The translations under genes and the position numbers were made by a program. Below are positions 1 through 10,639 of a DNA stretch of 64,000 nucleotides, one piece after another. The stretch comes from Yamagishiella unicocca. Taxonomy: Eukaryota; Chlorophyta; Chlorophyceae; Chlamydomonadales; Volvocaceae. The stretch covers positions 1 through 64,000 of the forward strand of contig BDSL01000008.1 in the NCBI GenBank assembly GCA_003116995.1. Direction: 5' to 3'. The notes beneath the pieces were generated by a model, which made no database searches, had not been told where the DNA came from, and was given only the letters and a program-made list of their open reading frames with translations. How positions within the stretch are numbered: position 1 is the stretch's first letter; every line of letters begins with the position of its first letter.

Positions 1-3000
1 GGGCAGCGGACAGGTGGGGCAGCAGCAGGTGGGGCAGCGGCAGGTGGGGCAGCAGCAGGTGGGGCAGCGGCAGGCGGGGGCAGCAGCAGGTGGGCAGCGG
101 ACAGGTGGGGCAGCGGCAGGCGGGGCAGCAGCAGGTGGGGCAGCAGCAGGTGGGGCAGCGGACAGGTGGGGCAGGTGGGGCAGCAGCAGGTGGGGCAGCG
201 GCAGGTGGGGCAGCAGCAGGTGGGGCAGCAGCAGAGCAGCAGGTGGGGCAGCGGCAGGTGGGGCAGCGGACAGGTGGGGCAGCAGCAGGCGGGGCAGCAG
301 CAGGTGGGGCAGCGGCAGGTGGGGCAGCGCAGGTGGGGCAGCGGACAGGTGGGGCAGCAGCAGCGTGGGGCAGCGTGGGCAGCAGCAGGTGGGGCAGCAG
401 CAGGTGGGGCAGCGGCAGGTGGGGCAGCGGACAGGTGGGGCAGCAGCAGGCGGGGCAGCAGCAGGTGGGGCAGCAGCAGTGGGGCAGCGGACAGGTGGGG
501 CAGCAGCAGGCGGGGCAGCAGCAGGCAGCGGCAGGTGGGGCAGCAGCAGGTGGGGCAGCAGCAGGTGGGGCAGCAGGAGCGGCAGGCGGGGCAGCGTGGT
601 GGGCAGCAGCAGGGGGCAGCGGCAGGTGGGCAGCAGGTGGGGCAGCGGACAGGTGGGGCAGCGGGTGGGGCAGCGGACAGGTGGGCAGCGGCAGGTGGGG
701 CAGCAGGTGGGGCAGCACAGGTGGCAGCAGCAGCGGGGCAGCAGCAGGTGGGGCAGCAGCGGGGGCAGCCAGGTGGGGCAGCAGCAGGGGGCAGCAGCAG
801 GTGGGGCAGCGGCAGGTGGGGCAGCGGACAGGTGGGGCAGCGGACAGGTGGGGCAGCAGCATGGGCAGCGGCAGGTGGGGCAGCAGCAGGTGGGGCAGCA
901 GCAGGTGGGGCAGCGGCAGGTGGGGCAGCGGACAGGTGGGGCAGCAGCAGGCGGGGCAGCAGCAGGTGGGCAGCGCAGGTGGGGCAGTGGGCAGCAGCAG
1001 GAGCAGCAGGTGGGGCAGCGCAGGTGGGGCAGCAGCAGGTGGGGCAGCAGCAGGTGGGGCAGGTGGGGCAGCGGACAGGTGGGCAGCAGCAGGCGGGGCA
1101 GCAGCAGTGGGGCAGCGGCAGGTGGGGCAGCGGACAGGTGGGGGCAGCAGCAGGCGGGCAGCAGCAGGTGGGGCAGCAGGTGGGGCAGCGCAGGTGGGGG
1201 CAGCGGCAGGCGGGGCAGGTGGGGCAGCGGAGCAGGTGGGCAGCGGCAGCGGGGCAGCAGCAGGTGGGGCAGCAGCAGGTGGGGCAGCGGCAGGTGGGGC
1301 AGCAGCAGGTGGGGGCAGCAGGTGGGGCAGCGGACAGGTGGGGCAGCAGCAGGCGGGGCAGCAGCAGGTGGGGCAGCGGACAGGTGGGCAGCGGACAGGT
1401 GGGGCAGCAGCAGGCAGCCAGGTGGGGCAGCGGCAGCAGCAGCAGGTGGGGCAGCGGCAGGCGGGGCAGCAGCAGGTGGGGCAGCGGACAGGTGGGGCAG
1501 CAGGCGGGGCAGCAGGTGGGGCAGCAGCAGGTGGGGCAGCGGCAGCACAGGTGGGGCAGCAGCAGGTGGGGCAGCGACAGGTGGGGCAGCAGGTGGGGCA
1601 GCGGACAGGTGGGGCAGCAGCAGAGCAGCAGGTGGGGCGGCAGGTGGGGCAGCGGCAGGCGGGGCAGCAGCAGGTGGGGCAGCGGACAGGTGGGGCAGCG
1701 GCAGGTGGGGCAGCAGCAGGTGGGGCAGCAGCAGGTGGGGCAGCAGGTGGGGCAGCAGCAGGTGGGCAGGGTGGGGGCAGCGGGGTGGGGCAGCGGCAGG
1801 TGGGGCAGCGGACAGGTGGGCAGCAGCAGGTGGGGCAGCGTGGGGCAGCAGCAGGTGGGGCAGCAGCAGGCGGGGCAGCAGCAGGTGGGCAGCAGGTGGG
1901 GCAGCGGCAGGTGGGGCAGCGGCAGGTGGGGCAGCAGCAGGTGGGGGCAGCAGCAGGTGGGGCAGCGGCAGGTGGGGCAGGCAGCAGGTGGGCAGCAGCA
2001 GGTGGGGCAGCGGCAGGTGGGGCAGCGGACAGGTGGGGCAGCAGCAGGCGGGCAGCAGCAGGTGGGGCAGCGGACAGGTGGGGCAGCGGACAGGTGGGGC
2101 AGCAGCAGGCGGGGCAGCAGCAGGTGGGGCAGCGGCAGGTGGGGCAGCAGCAGGTGGGGCAGCAGCAGGTGGGGCAGCGCAGGTGGGGCAAGCGGCAGGC
2201 GGGGCAGCGGACAGGTGGGGCAGCAGCAGGTGGGCAGCGGCAGGTGGGGCAGCGGCAGGTGGGGGCAGCGGACAGGTGGGGCAGCAGCAGGTGGGGCAGC
2301 GGACAGGTGGGGCAGCGGACAGGTGGGGCAGCGGACAGGTGGGGCAGCAGCAGGGGGGCAGCAGCAGGTGGGGCAGCAGCAGGCGGGGCAGCGGACAGGT
2401 GGGGCAGCAGCAGGCGGGGCAGCAGCAGGTGGGGCAGCGGCAGGTGGGGCAGCGGACAGGTGGGGCAGCGGACAGGTGGGGCAGCAGCAGGCGGGGCAGC
2501 AGCAGGTGGGGCAGCGGCAGGTGGGGCAGCGGCAGGTGGGGCAGCAGCAGGTGGGGCAGCGGCAGGTGGCGGCAGGTGGGCAGCGACAAGGTGGGGCAGC
2601 AGCAGGCGGGGGCAGCAGCAGGTGGGGCAGCGGACAGGTGGGGCAGCGGACAGGTGGGGCAGCAGCAGGCGGGGCAGCAGCAGGTGGGGGCAGCGGCAGG
2701 TGGGGCAGCAGCAGGTGGGGCAGCAGCAGGTGGGGCAGCGGCAGGTGGGGCAGCGGACAGGTGGGGCAGCAGCAGGCGGGGCAGCAGCAGGTGGGGCAGC
2801 GGACAGGTGGGGCAGCGGACAGGTGGGGCAGCAGCAGGCGGGGCAGCAGCAGGTGGGGCAGCGGCAGGTGGGGCAGCAGCAGGTGGGGCAGCGGCAGGCG
2901 GGGCAGCAGCAGGTGGGGCAGCGGACAGGTGGGGCAGCGGCAGGCGGGGCAGCAGCAGGTGGGGCAGCAGCAGGTGGGGCAGCGGACAGGTGGGGCAGCA

Positions 3001-3764
3001 GCAGGTGGGGCAGCAGCAGGTGGGGCAGCGGACAGGTGGGGCAGCGGCAGGTGGGGCAGCGGACAGGTGGGGCAGCAGCAGGCGGGGCAGCAAGCAGGTG
3101 GGCAGCGCAGGTGGGGCAGCGGACAGGTGGGCAGCAGCAGGCGGGGCAGCAGCAGGTGGGGCAGCGGCAGGTGGGGCAGCGGACAGGTGGGGCAGCGGAC
3201 AGGTGGGGCAGCAGCAGGCGGGGCAGCAGCAGGTGGGGCAGCGGCAGGTGGGGCAGCAGCAGGTGGGGCAGCAGCAGGTGGGGCAGCGGCAGGTGGGGCA
3301 GCGGACAGGTGGGGCAGCAGCAGGCGGGGCAGCAGCAGGTGGGGCAGCGGACAGGTGGGGCAGCGGACAGGTGGGGCAGCAGCAGGCGGGGCAGCAGCAG
3401 GTGGGGCAGCGGCAGGTGGGGCAGCAGCAGGTGGGGCAGCAGCAGGTGGGGCAGCAGCAGGTGGGGCAGCGGCAGGCGGGGCAGCGGACAGGTGGGGCAG
3501 CAGCAGGTGGGGCAGCGGCAGGTGGGGCAGCGGCAGGTGGGGCAGCGGACAGGTGGGGCAGCAGCAGGTGGGGCAGCGGACAGGTGGGGCAGCGGACAGG
3601 TGGGGCAGCAGCAGGTGGGGCAGCAGCAGGTGGGGCAGCGGCAGGTGGGGCAGCAGCAGGTGGGGCAGCAGCAGGTGGGGCAGCAGCAGGTGGGGCAGCG
3701 GACAGGTGGGGCAGCAGCAGGTGGGGCAGCGGACAGGTGGGGCAGCGGACAGGTGGGGCAGCGG
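1..3764. repeat. 15/16-bp GC-rich minisatellite array, at least 3.76 kb
   Basis: The whole stretch is built from 15-bp units of the form GGGGCAGC(A/G)GCAGGT or ...GCAGGC, mixed with a 16-bp variant containing GCGGACAGGT. Occasional 1-base losses shift the phase. The variants are ordered: a doublet of the 16-bp form followed by a GCAGGC-ending unit recurs near 2083, 2450, 2633, 2797, 3178 and 3348, which suggests higher-order units. The array touches base 1, so its true length is unknown. It ends in unique sequence at about 3765. All three forward frames stay open because the unit is a multiple of three and lacks stops; I do not read this as coding. Each unit carries a GGGG run on the plus strand. 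Confidence 0.97.
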
Positions 3765-4301
3765 TCGTGGCATACCGTTACATGGGGGACCCCTGTTTTG
3801 CTGCTGCGGAGACGCCACCGCATGTCCGCCACCGCACCAGCGGGCGGCTGCAGGGCTTGTAAGCTTGGCACGGTCCTGGCCGCGTTCCATGGTACGCACC
3901 ATCATGTGAGGTGCTTACCATGCGAGGTGCTTACGCAGTTAGCTTTCCGTGCGTGTTAACGTGCCGGCATGTGGGCCTTATGTGCGGAAGTTCAGGTGCG
4001 CGGACGTCAGCAGGCGCGCGAGCGAATGTAGGCACGCTAGCGGACGAGAAGACGGCTGTGTGGTTGTGGAAGGGACGGTGTGTGTGGTATGTTGGGTGCG
4101 GTCTGTGCCTTAAGCACGGCATGCGGTCGCGCGCGAAGAGAGGCCTGTGTACGACAGATAGGATAATGCCGTACCTGGTACGCCATCTTGAGTACGATGC
4201 TGTAGTCGGGGGGCCCGACGGGGGGGACTGCGGGGCCGGGGGGGCTGCCGCTGACGGGGACGCTGGCTACATGCGCGGCAGCAGCAGGGGGTGGCGTGAA
4301 A

Positions 4302-4361
4302 GGTTGGTTGGTTGGTTGGTTGGTTGGTTGGTTGGTTGGTTGGTTGGTTGGTTGGTTGGTT
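4302..4361. repeat. (GGTT)n tetranucleotide microsatellite
   Basis: About fifteen uninterrupted GGTT units lie in intergenic sequence. The same motif on the opposite strand (CCAA)n appears at 49770-49875 inside the membrane-protein gene. Confidence 0.95.
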
Positions 4362-5378
4362 TGGCATTACGCCAACGTCAGAGGCAACGAGGAGGGCCTA
4401 TGCAGGAGCCATGTACGCTGCGAGCGCTGGGGCGTGTGCTGTTGTCGCGTAGCGCAGGTCGGAGAGGGTGCGCTTGTCCGTTTTCCGACTCGGGTTGACG
4501 GCGAGGACGGCCTCGCGGCACCCAGGCGCTTTGCTACGTTTGACCCTCGTTTTTTTGTTACCGACTTGGCCCCTTCGCGGCCGCGAAGTTCCTGGACCCA
4601 CAGGCCACAGCAGCCGCGCGCGAACGCGCTGTGTGGCAAGCCTAAGTTGTGACGGCTGCTGTCGAAAAGGCGTACCTGGGGGCGGAGAGCTTGGCGATGG
4701 CGGTGGAGGAGCGCTATGAGATGTCGATGGCTCCGGTCCGCTTTTGCCGGTCTCATCACCAGCGCCTTTTGTGGTAATGCCCCGACAGAGGGTGCGGCTG
4801 GGCGCGACAGCATGCTGCACCTCTCGACCGCCAACCGCGCCGCACGCGACCAGCCCCCGGACAAGGAAAGGAGACGCGGCCGCAGCCACCATATTAACCA
4901 CCTCCTTCCGTACTGTAAGCATCATCTATCAGGATCTTCCAGGCACAGCAGTGAACAGAGGAGTGGCTCTCCGTCACTAATGTACTTGTTTCCTTTGTGA
5001 CGATAGCGATAAGGATTTACGAAAGTCGGTCTCCTCCCTATGAATTTGAATTACGTAGTAAGCTCTAATCCGCGAAGTGAAGCCGTTGAACGCGGCTTAC
5101 GGATACAGCGCATAGGGCGAAGCGCCACCCATGCACGGAATGGTGGCCGACCCGCGGGTCCGTAATCCTTAAGCTGAGCTGCTTTGCTGTATTTTGGCAG
5201 AAACTCTTCTTCCAACTCACATCAGCTGCGATAGACATGACGTCAGACGTGCTTAACCTCAAGTGCCGGTGGGAGGGCGCGGGCGCGGGTGGAGGTGTTT
5301 CCCGTTACAGCCTGGCAGGTTGTTAGGTCAACCGCCATACACGCCAAACGCCAAGCACCTGGCTCTGCTCTTCGTACA

Positions 5379-5383
5379 TTACA
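5379..5383 (-). terminator. Candidate TGTAA poly(A) signal of the split-barrel gene
   Basis: TGTAA on the minus strand (TTACA on plus) is the first such pentamer I found downstream of the stop at 6435, about 1.05 kb away. TGTAA is the established chlamydomonadalean poly(A) signal; its use here is inference. Confidence 0.3.
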
Positions 5384-5593
5384 GTACCGAGGATGCGAAG
5401 TCTCCGAGGATGCGAAGTCGTCGTCGGAGGGCAGCTCACTGTGACGTACGTCTATTCAGACTTCTGACCGCCTTCTTCCCCAAGGCGATGCAAGCTTAAG
5501 TTGCCTAGCCGGCAATGTCGCGTCTCAGCTGCCAGCCGTCCTACTTCATTACGCCTCGGCACACCAGCAGCAGCAGTTATCTTCTCCAATAAC

Positions 5594-5644
5594 CTCCCGC
5601 ACACACAGACACACACACACACATACACACATACACGCACACCA
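5594..5644. repeat. (CA)n dinucleotide microsatellite
   Basis: This is an imperfect CA/TACA run in intergenic DNA. On the minus strand it reads as Cys/Val open frames that are not coding. Confidence 0.9.
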
Positions 5645-6434
5645 CCAGAAGGGCAGGTCCTCTGGCCGCACAGCTGTTCGTACTGACCGTGAACACACGC
5701 CGTACACCCCCTGCTCCCCTAGCTTGGTGTCCGAACATCTCCAATAACCACCACCGCCAAAGCGGCGCCTGACCTGCCCTGACCTGACCCGCGTGCCCTG
5801 CCCACGCAGCCACCCCTCGTTACTACTCACGTTCCGACAGCTAGCAAGGAGGATGCATTGTGGACCAGTTGCGGGTGGCGAGACATGCATTGCAGAGGGC
5901 AAAAAAACTGGTCACGACCAGCTCGCCACCACCACCACCACCACCATTACCACTACCAAACGAAGCGGGGGGTCCCAGCCCTCCAGCCCTGCCGTCACTT
6001 AAAAGGAAGGACACCTTTCCCCCGCGCGCGCGGTGCAAGTCTTAATACACAGGGGAAGAGCCTTATACGTAGGGGGAGCGCAACCGACCCCTTGCTGGGC
6101 ACTAGCTACCACGACCACTACAGCTATTCAGCAACAAGCCAGCCCCCATCTTCCCCCGAAGCCGCGCGGTATCGACCCTCCCTCCCTCCCTGCCCCCACA
6201 CGTGTTTTATTCTCTTCCGCACCCTGCTTTCTCCTCCCTCGCTCCCTCCCTCCTTCACCCCCACCCCACCCCGCCATCGCTGCAACCACTTCCGACGCGG
6301 TGGGCTGCGAAAACGTTCCGTTTAGGCGACGTCCGGGGGGGGGGAGGGCCCCCAACCCAATCAGCCACACCGACCCGACCCGCCCGCCTCGTCACCACCC
6401 ACCGCGCCTCTTCGGGCGGCCCCCTTCCACCCGG

Positions 6435-9400
6435 CTAGTTGTTGCTGGCGACGTCCGCAAAGATGGAGGGCAGCGGCGGCGTGTACGACCGCTCGCGCTC
6501 CCACGCGATCTGCGAGGCCATCGTGATGACCGACCGGGCGTCCCGCTCGTCAAGCACGGGCCGGTAGAACGGCACCCGCACCACCTCCGGCTCGCTGCCG
6601 TTGACCTCCGTGCGGATGTACATGCCCAGGTAGTCCACCCACAGCAGCTCCGCGTACGACATCTGGGGGGGCGGGGGGGGCGTGTCGTACGGCGCAGGTC
6701 AAGGAGCGTGGATGCGTTGGCTGGTGCTCATCAGCGGGTGGCGAGACGAGTTGAGGTGAGGTGAGGTGAGGTGAGGTGAGTTGAGGTGAGTTGAGTTGAG
6801 TTGAGTTGAGTTGAGTTGAGGCGAGGCATCGGAGCAGCGGGCGGCCCTGACCGTGCCTGCGTGTGCAAATTACAGGCTCTCCCCCCCTGCTCGGACCCTC
6901 ACCCCCCCGGTTCCCCCTCCAGCCCCCCCCCCCTCAACCCGCCCCCGCAAACCCCGAGGTGAGGTGAGGTGTCCAAACCCCCCTCCGCGCCCCCCCCTCA
7001 GCTCGCCCCCGTACCGTCTCCCCCCCCTCCCCGCTCACCTCGGTGAGAGGCACCCCCTGGAAGTCGCTCACGATGCGGTAAATGTCCTCAGCGCGCTCGC
7101 TGCAGGACGGTGGTGGGGGGGGGGGCCGGGGGAAGAGGCGGGATTGGGCATTTGGGTATTTGGGTTGGGCTGTGGGTGCTGGGCGGGTGCGCCATGGCGG
7201 GAGGGCCGGAGGTCGCGGAAGCAGTCAAGCTGGAGGCGGGCAGGGAGGGGGCTAGGTAGCTCGTGACGCTCCAGGGAGGCTAGGTAGCTCGTGACGCTCC
7301 AGGGAGGACGGATACCGGGACCACCACACCGGGGCGCCAGGCCCGGGGTGGCAGGTGGGCCCCCAGTCAGCCGCACCGACGGGTGGCCTAAACCCTCACG
7401 AGCTCCTCTGCTTCCCTCACGAGGTCCTCTGCTTCCCTCCCTTCACGAGCTCCAATTCCCAAGTCAAGTTACCGGTTCGTTTACGTAACCCCTTCACGAG
7501 CTCCTCCGTCAGCTCCCCGATGCTAGGGAGCCAGGCGGTCGGCAGGCCGCCAGCTACCCACCCCCGCACAGACCCCCGAGCGGCCGGACGAGCCGCAAAA
7601 CACGTCCGGCGCCCAGCGCTCTCGGCCCCTCCCTTGACCACCAGGACAGGGCCCTCCGCCGTGCGCCGCAATGTCGCCCCCCTGGGCGCCCTCGAGGCCC
7701 ACCTGCCGCCCCTCACCCGCACACGCAACACACAGAACACGCACTCCGAGCGCTGCCTGCTCCTAGGCGCCTGCAGCCCCGAACACCGCCACCCCTGACT
7801 GTCCGTCCCCGTCGGCCCGGACCCATTCGGTGCCCCCCCCGCTATGTCATGTAACCGGTCTTTACGCCGCCCACGGGTCTTCCTCGACCCCCCCCGCACC
7901 TGTTCCAGTTGTGTACCAGCTCCGGCGCCGCCTTGCGCAGCACGTCCGGCTCTGCGGCGGCGAACTCCTCGGAGCTCACCTCCAGGCCGCGGTGGCCCTG
8001 CAGGGGGGGAGGGTGCGGGGGGGTTGGGGTTGGGGGTGGGGGTGGGAGTGACGATCTCGGCAGATACAGAAAGGGGAGAGAGACATCAGGGAGCGGCGGC
8101 CCCCATCCTCGCAGCGGAAGATTAGGATGTGGACTATTAGGATGTGGACTGTTAGGATGTGGACTATTAGGATGTGGACGTTGCTTGTCTTACACTGGGG
8201 CAGCACCCCGCCCTTTGCTCCACCCCCCGGCCTCATTCTGCAGCAGGGACCTCCCCCGCATGTGTCCTCCCCACCACATCTGCGGACTGCTGCGCCGCAA
8301 TGAATCCACTCCCCCCCTCACACACACTCTCACACACACACTGGCGGCTCACTTATAGTCGGTTTCGGAGCGCACCAGGCACCGGCTGCCCTCTTCCCCC
8401 CGTCCGCCGCTAGCCGTGAAGACACCGGCCAGCAGACGCGGGAGCTCGTGCCCCTCCTCTAGCCTTTGCTGTCCGCAACCACCCCTGAATTGTCCGCAAC
8501 CACCCCTGAATTGTCCGCAACCACCCCTGAATTGTCCGCAACCACCCCTGAATTGTCCGCAACCACCCCTGAATTGTCCGCAACCACCCCTGAATTGTCC
8601 GCAACCACCCCTGAATTGTCCGCAACCACCCCTGAATTTTCCACAACTCACTCCGACGGCCCCACCTCTTCTTCTCCCCGGGAGGCACTGACCGCTGGCC
8701 ACCCCTAGCACGCTTCACGCAACCCGGTGCTGTGGCCGCCCTGCGACCCCAACTTCCCACCCCCGATCCTCACCGCGTTCGAGACCACCGGTAACCCACC
8801 CAAAGATAAGATGCTCGCGTAACACAAAACCCCAGCCGGGCGTCAAGCTCGGAGCGTAGGATCCGAACCTCACCCCCCCCCATACACAAGCACGCAACCC
8901 AGCCCCCCATGTTGAGCACGAGCTGCTACGCTGCACCTTCGAGCAGCTCGGCCCCGGGACAATCCTTCCCCTACTCCCCCCTAACTCCCCCCCCACCACA
9001 CGTCGCATACACGAGTCTTTTTCGCATACACGAGTCTTTTTTGCAACCCCCCCCCCCCCCCAAACACCCGCCCGCGGATCTCGCACAACCCCCCTGCCGG
9101 CACTGCGGTACGGCGGGTGCGGGTCCGCTGGGCACGCCGTTCCCCCTCACCCGCCAAGCCAGTCCTGCAGGCACCAAACCCCAGCCCAGCCCGTGCTGCC
9201 CGCCCGCCCGCCAGGTACCCACCCACCTGGTCCAGACCACCGAAGTAGATGCACTTGTCGACGCACAAGGGCATGGGCGTCGAGGCGTCCTCCGGCAGGT
9301 CTACCTTGCCGAGCAGGGTCACGGCGGCGACGGCGCGGGCTGGCTGGGTGGTGGGCTGCACCATGAGGCTGCAGGCGGTGGTGCCGCTGAGGTTGGCCAT

Positions 9401-9751
9401 AGCGATGGCAGCGCGATCCAGGTGCAGCTGCACGTGTCCCTGCTTGTCGGTGCTGAAGTTGACTGGGATGCCGACTGGATGGCCGTTCGCGCCGACGGTG
9501 CACAGCGTGCCCTCGCTGGCGATGTCAACAATGGTGCGGATCGTCTCCGCGGGGGACGGGAAGCGCACAGTCGCGGCCTTGCCATTGGCGTGCGCGCCGT
9601 TGCCGTTGCCGTTGCCGTTCTGTGACGCTGCTGCGCTGCAGGCGACGTTGTGTAGGGGACGAACGGAGGTGAAGGGCTGCGGACGACGCGACGGGCCGGC
9701 CCGCAGCTGATGCTGCTGAGCGCGCCCTGCCGGGAGAGCCGAACGCTGCAT
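6435..9751 (-). CDS. Plastid-type FMN-binding split-barrel protein with DUF2470-like C-terminus (PNPOx-like/HugZ-like)
   Basis: Four exons join in phase: 9751-9227, 7997-7900, 7099-7039 and 6662-6435, giving 303 residues. The start has a good context (AAAGATGC). Residues 1-60 are Arg/Ser/Ala-rich with an Asn-Gly run, as in a plastid transit peptide. Residues ~65-150 (FPSPAETIRTIVDIASEGTL, then GHPVGIPVNFSTD, LLGKVDLPED) match the split barrel of pyridoxamine-phosphate-oxidase-like proteins. CIYFGGLDQ and EVSSEEFAAAEPDVL correspond to the YVGGFG and following acidic segment. The C-terminal ~110 residues (HNWNSERAED, WVDYLGMYIRTEV, FYRPVLDERDARSV) resemble DUF2470. Plants use this fold in the glutamyl-tRNA reductase-binding protein and related plastid proteins, and bacteria in the haem-degrading HugZ; which role applies here cannot be told. 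The loop usually found before the YVGG strand is short. A rival minus-strand segment, ...CLVRSETDYK ending near 8350, could be an extra exon but is not needed for phase. Confidence 0.85.
6750..6820. repeat. (GAGGT/GAGTT)n pentanucleotide repeat in an intron
   Basis: A pentamer run changes from GTGAG to TTGAG units inside the last intron of the split-barrel gene. Confidence 0.95.
7249..7309. repeat. Tandem duplication of about 30 bp in an intron
   Basis: The segment TAGGTAGCTCGTGACGCTCC plus its GAGGG tail occurs twice in direct tandem in the second intron of the split-barrel gene. Confidence 0.85.
8121..8180. repeat. 15-bp tandem repeat, 4 copies, intronic
   Basis: Four copies of ATTAGGATGTGGACT (one with G at position 1) lie in the first intron of the split-barrel gene. 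Confidence 0.95.
8470..8637. repeat. 21-bp tandem repeat, 8 perfect copies, intronic
   Basis: Eight identical 21-bp units (TGTCCGCAACC followed by ACCCCTGAAT) lie in the first intron of the split-barrel gene. Perfect identity implies recent expansion. There are no spacers, so it is not a CRISPR array; the open frames on both strands follow from the 21-bp period. Confidence 0.97.
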
Positions 9752-10639
9752 CTTTGGGTGGTGTACTGAGTGGGCCAGTGGCTAGATTAATACAATTTTG
9801 AAGTATCGTTCTGTGCCGTGGCAGCCAAACAGTACGCGTTTGTCGGGGTTCAGCACAAGCAAAGAACCTGCCTAATGCTAGATCAAACGGCGGCAAGGAA
9901 ATCCTCGAAGCCTCAGCATGTAATTTAGCAACTTCTATGCGTAAAAGCATGTGCGTTCTGGGTGATCAATGACAGATTCTGAAAGTGTAAGGCCCCATTG
10001 GCCGCCTGCGAGTTTTCAGTCGCCCCCCTCTAAAGAATCGGTGTTATCTAACGGCCATGCACTGTAAGAGGGATTTACACAAATTGCATGTTGATGTGGC
10101 AAATCTGTTTAAGCTAGGCTTGGGGGCTATCCAGGGAAGAGGGAACCGTATCCGGCCAGGAACCGCTTTGTTACGGTATAATGCTCAACACCCCCTGTCT
10201 TTTTATGGCCTTTCATATGTGTCATGGCCCACATATGCTTCCGCATATTTGTTAAGTTTTGTACGGCAGGTGTGCAAGCAGAAGAAGTTAGGCGCTGCCC
10301 TACAGTGTTCAGCCGTTGCAGTGAAATCGCGATGTGCAACAGTGTCGAAGGTAGACAAATATGACGAAGTTTCCTAGGAGTGTGCATTCATGGTACCGGT
10401 CTGCATCTGTCGCAGCACACATCCTCCCCGCTTAACAAAGGATTGGTGTCATGCCATTCAATCTAATACATTCAATCTATTACATATAGTCTTCTCTGTG
10501 GCACACCTGCGACGCTGTCGATAGAAATTTGGCCACGCACCAAGCCCTTAACGGCGTTTTCCAAGCCGCTCGTCAGGTCTATTTGCATCAAAAGTAATTC
10601 ACTCTAAAGCGTACACACGCCCTCGGGGCAGCTGCCATC
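9752..10639. promoter_or_regulatory. Divergent 5' intergenic region between the split-barrel and DEP-DUF1769 genes
   Basis: This 888-bp gap separates two divergent start codons, so it should hold both promoters and 5' untranslated regions. It is clearly less GC-rich than the flanking introns and contains AT-rich patches (around 9781-9800, 10190-10260, 10440-10500). I see no motif I can name with confidence. A 106-codon plus-strand open frame at 10057-10377 has no recognisable features and no splice context. Confidence 0.6.

Larger units (their letters stand above)
3765..6434. other. Intergenic, no convincing gene
   Basis: No reading frame here shows recognisable domain content or a chain of phase-compatible splice sites. 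The stretch holds simple repeats (listed separately), a His-rich (CCA)n tract near 5926-5955, and one minus-strand open frame (4925 down to 4398) whose first ~60 residues look like an organelle-targeting peptide but which then becomes low complexity. The 3' untranslated region of the split-barrel gene on its right probably reaches into it, to about 5380. Confidence 0.6.

Noticed and set aside
14..3959. Three overlapping forward open frames of about 1,250-1,290 codons
   Set aside because: They are produced by the 15-bp repeat, which has no stop codon in any forward frame. Composition is only Gly/Ala/Gln/Arg/Trp/Ser and there is no conserved domain.
4302..4361. Repeat-encoded transmembrane-looking peptide (VGWLVGWL)
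   Set aside because: Pure (GGTT)n translation with no flanking coding signal.
8470..8637. Possible CRISPR-like array
   Set aside because: Perfect contiguous 21-bp tandem units with no spacers, inside a eukaryotic intron.
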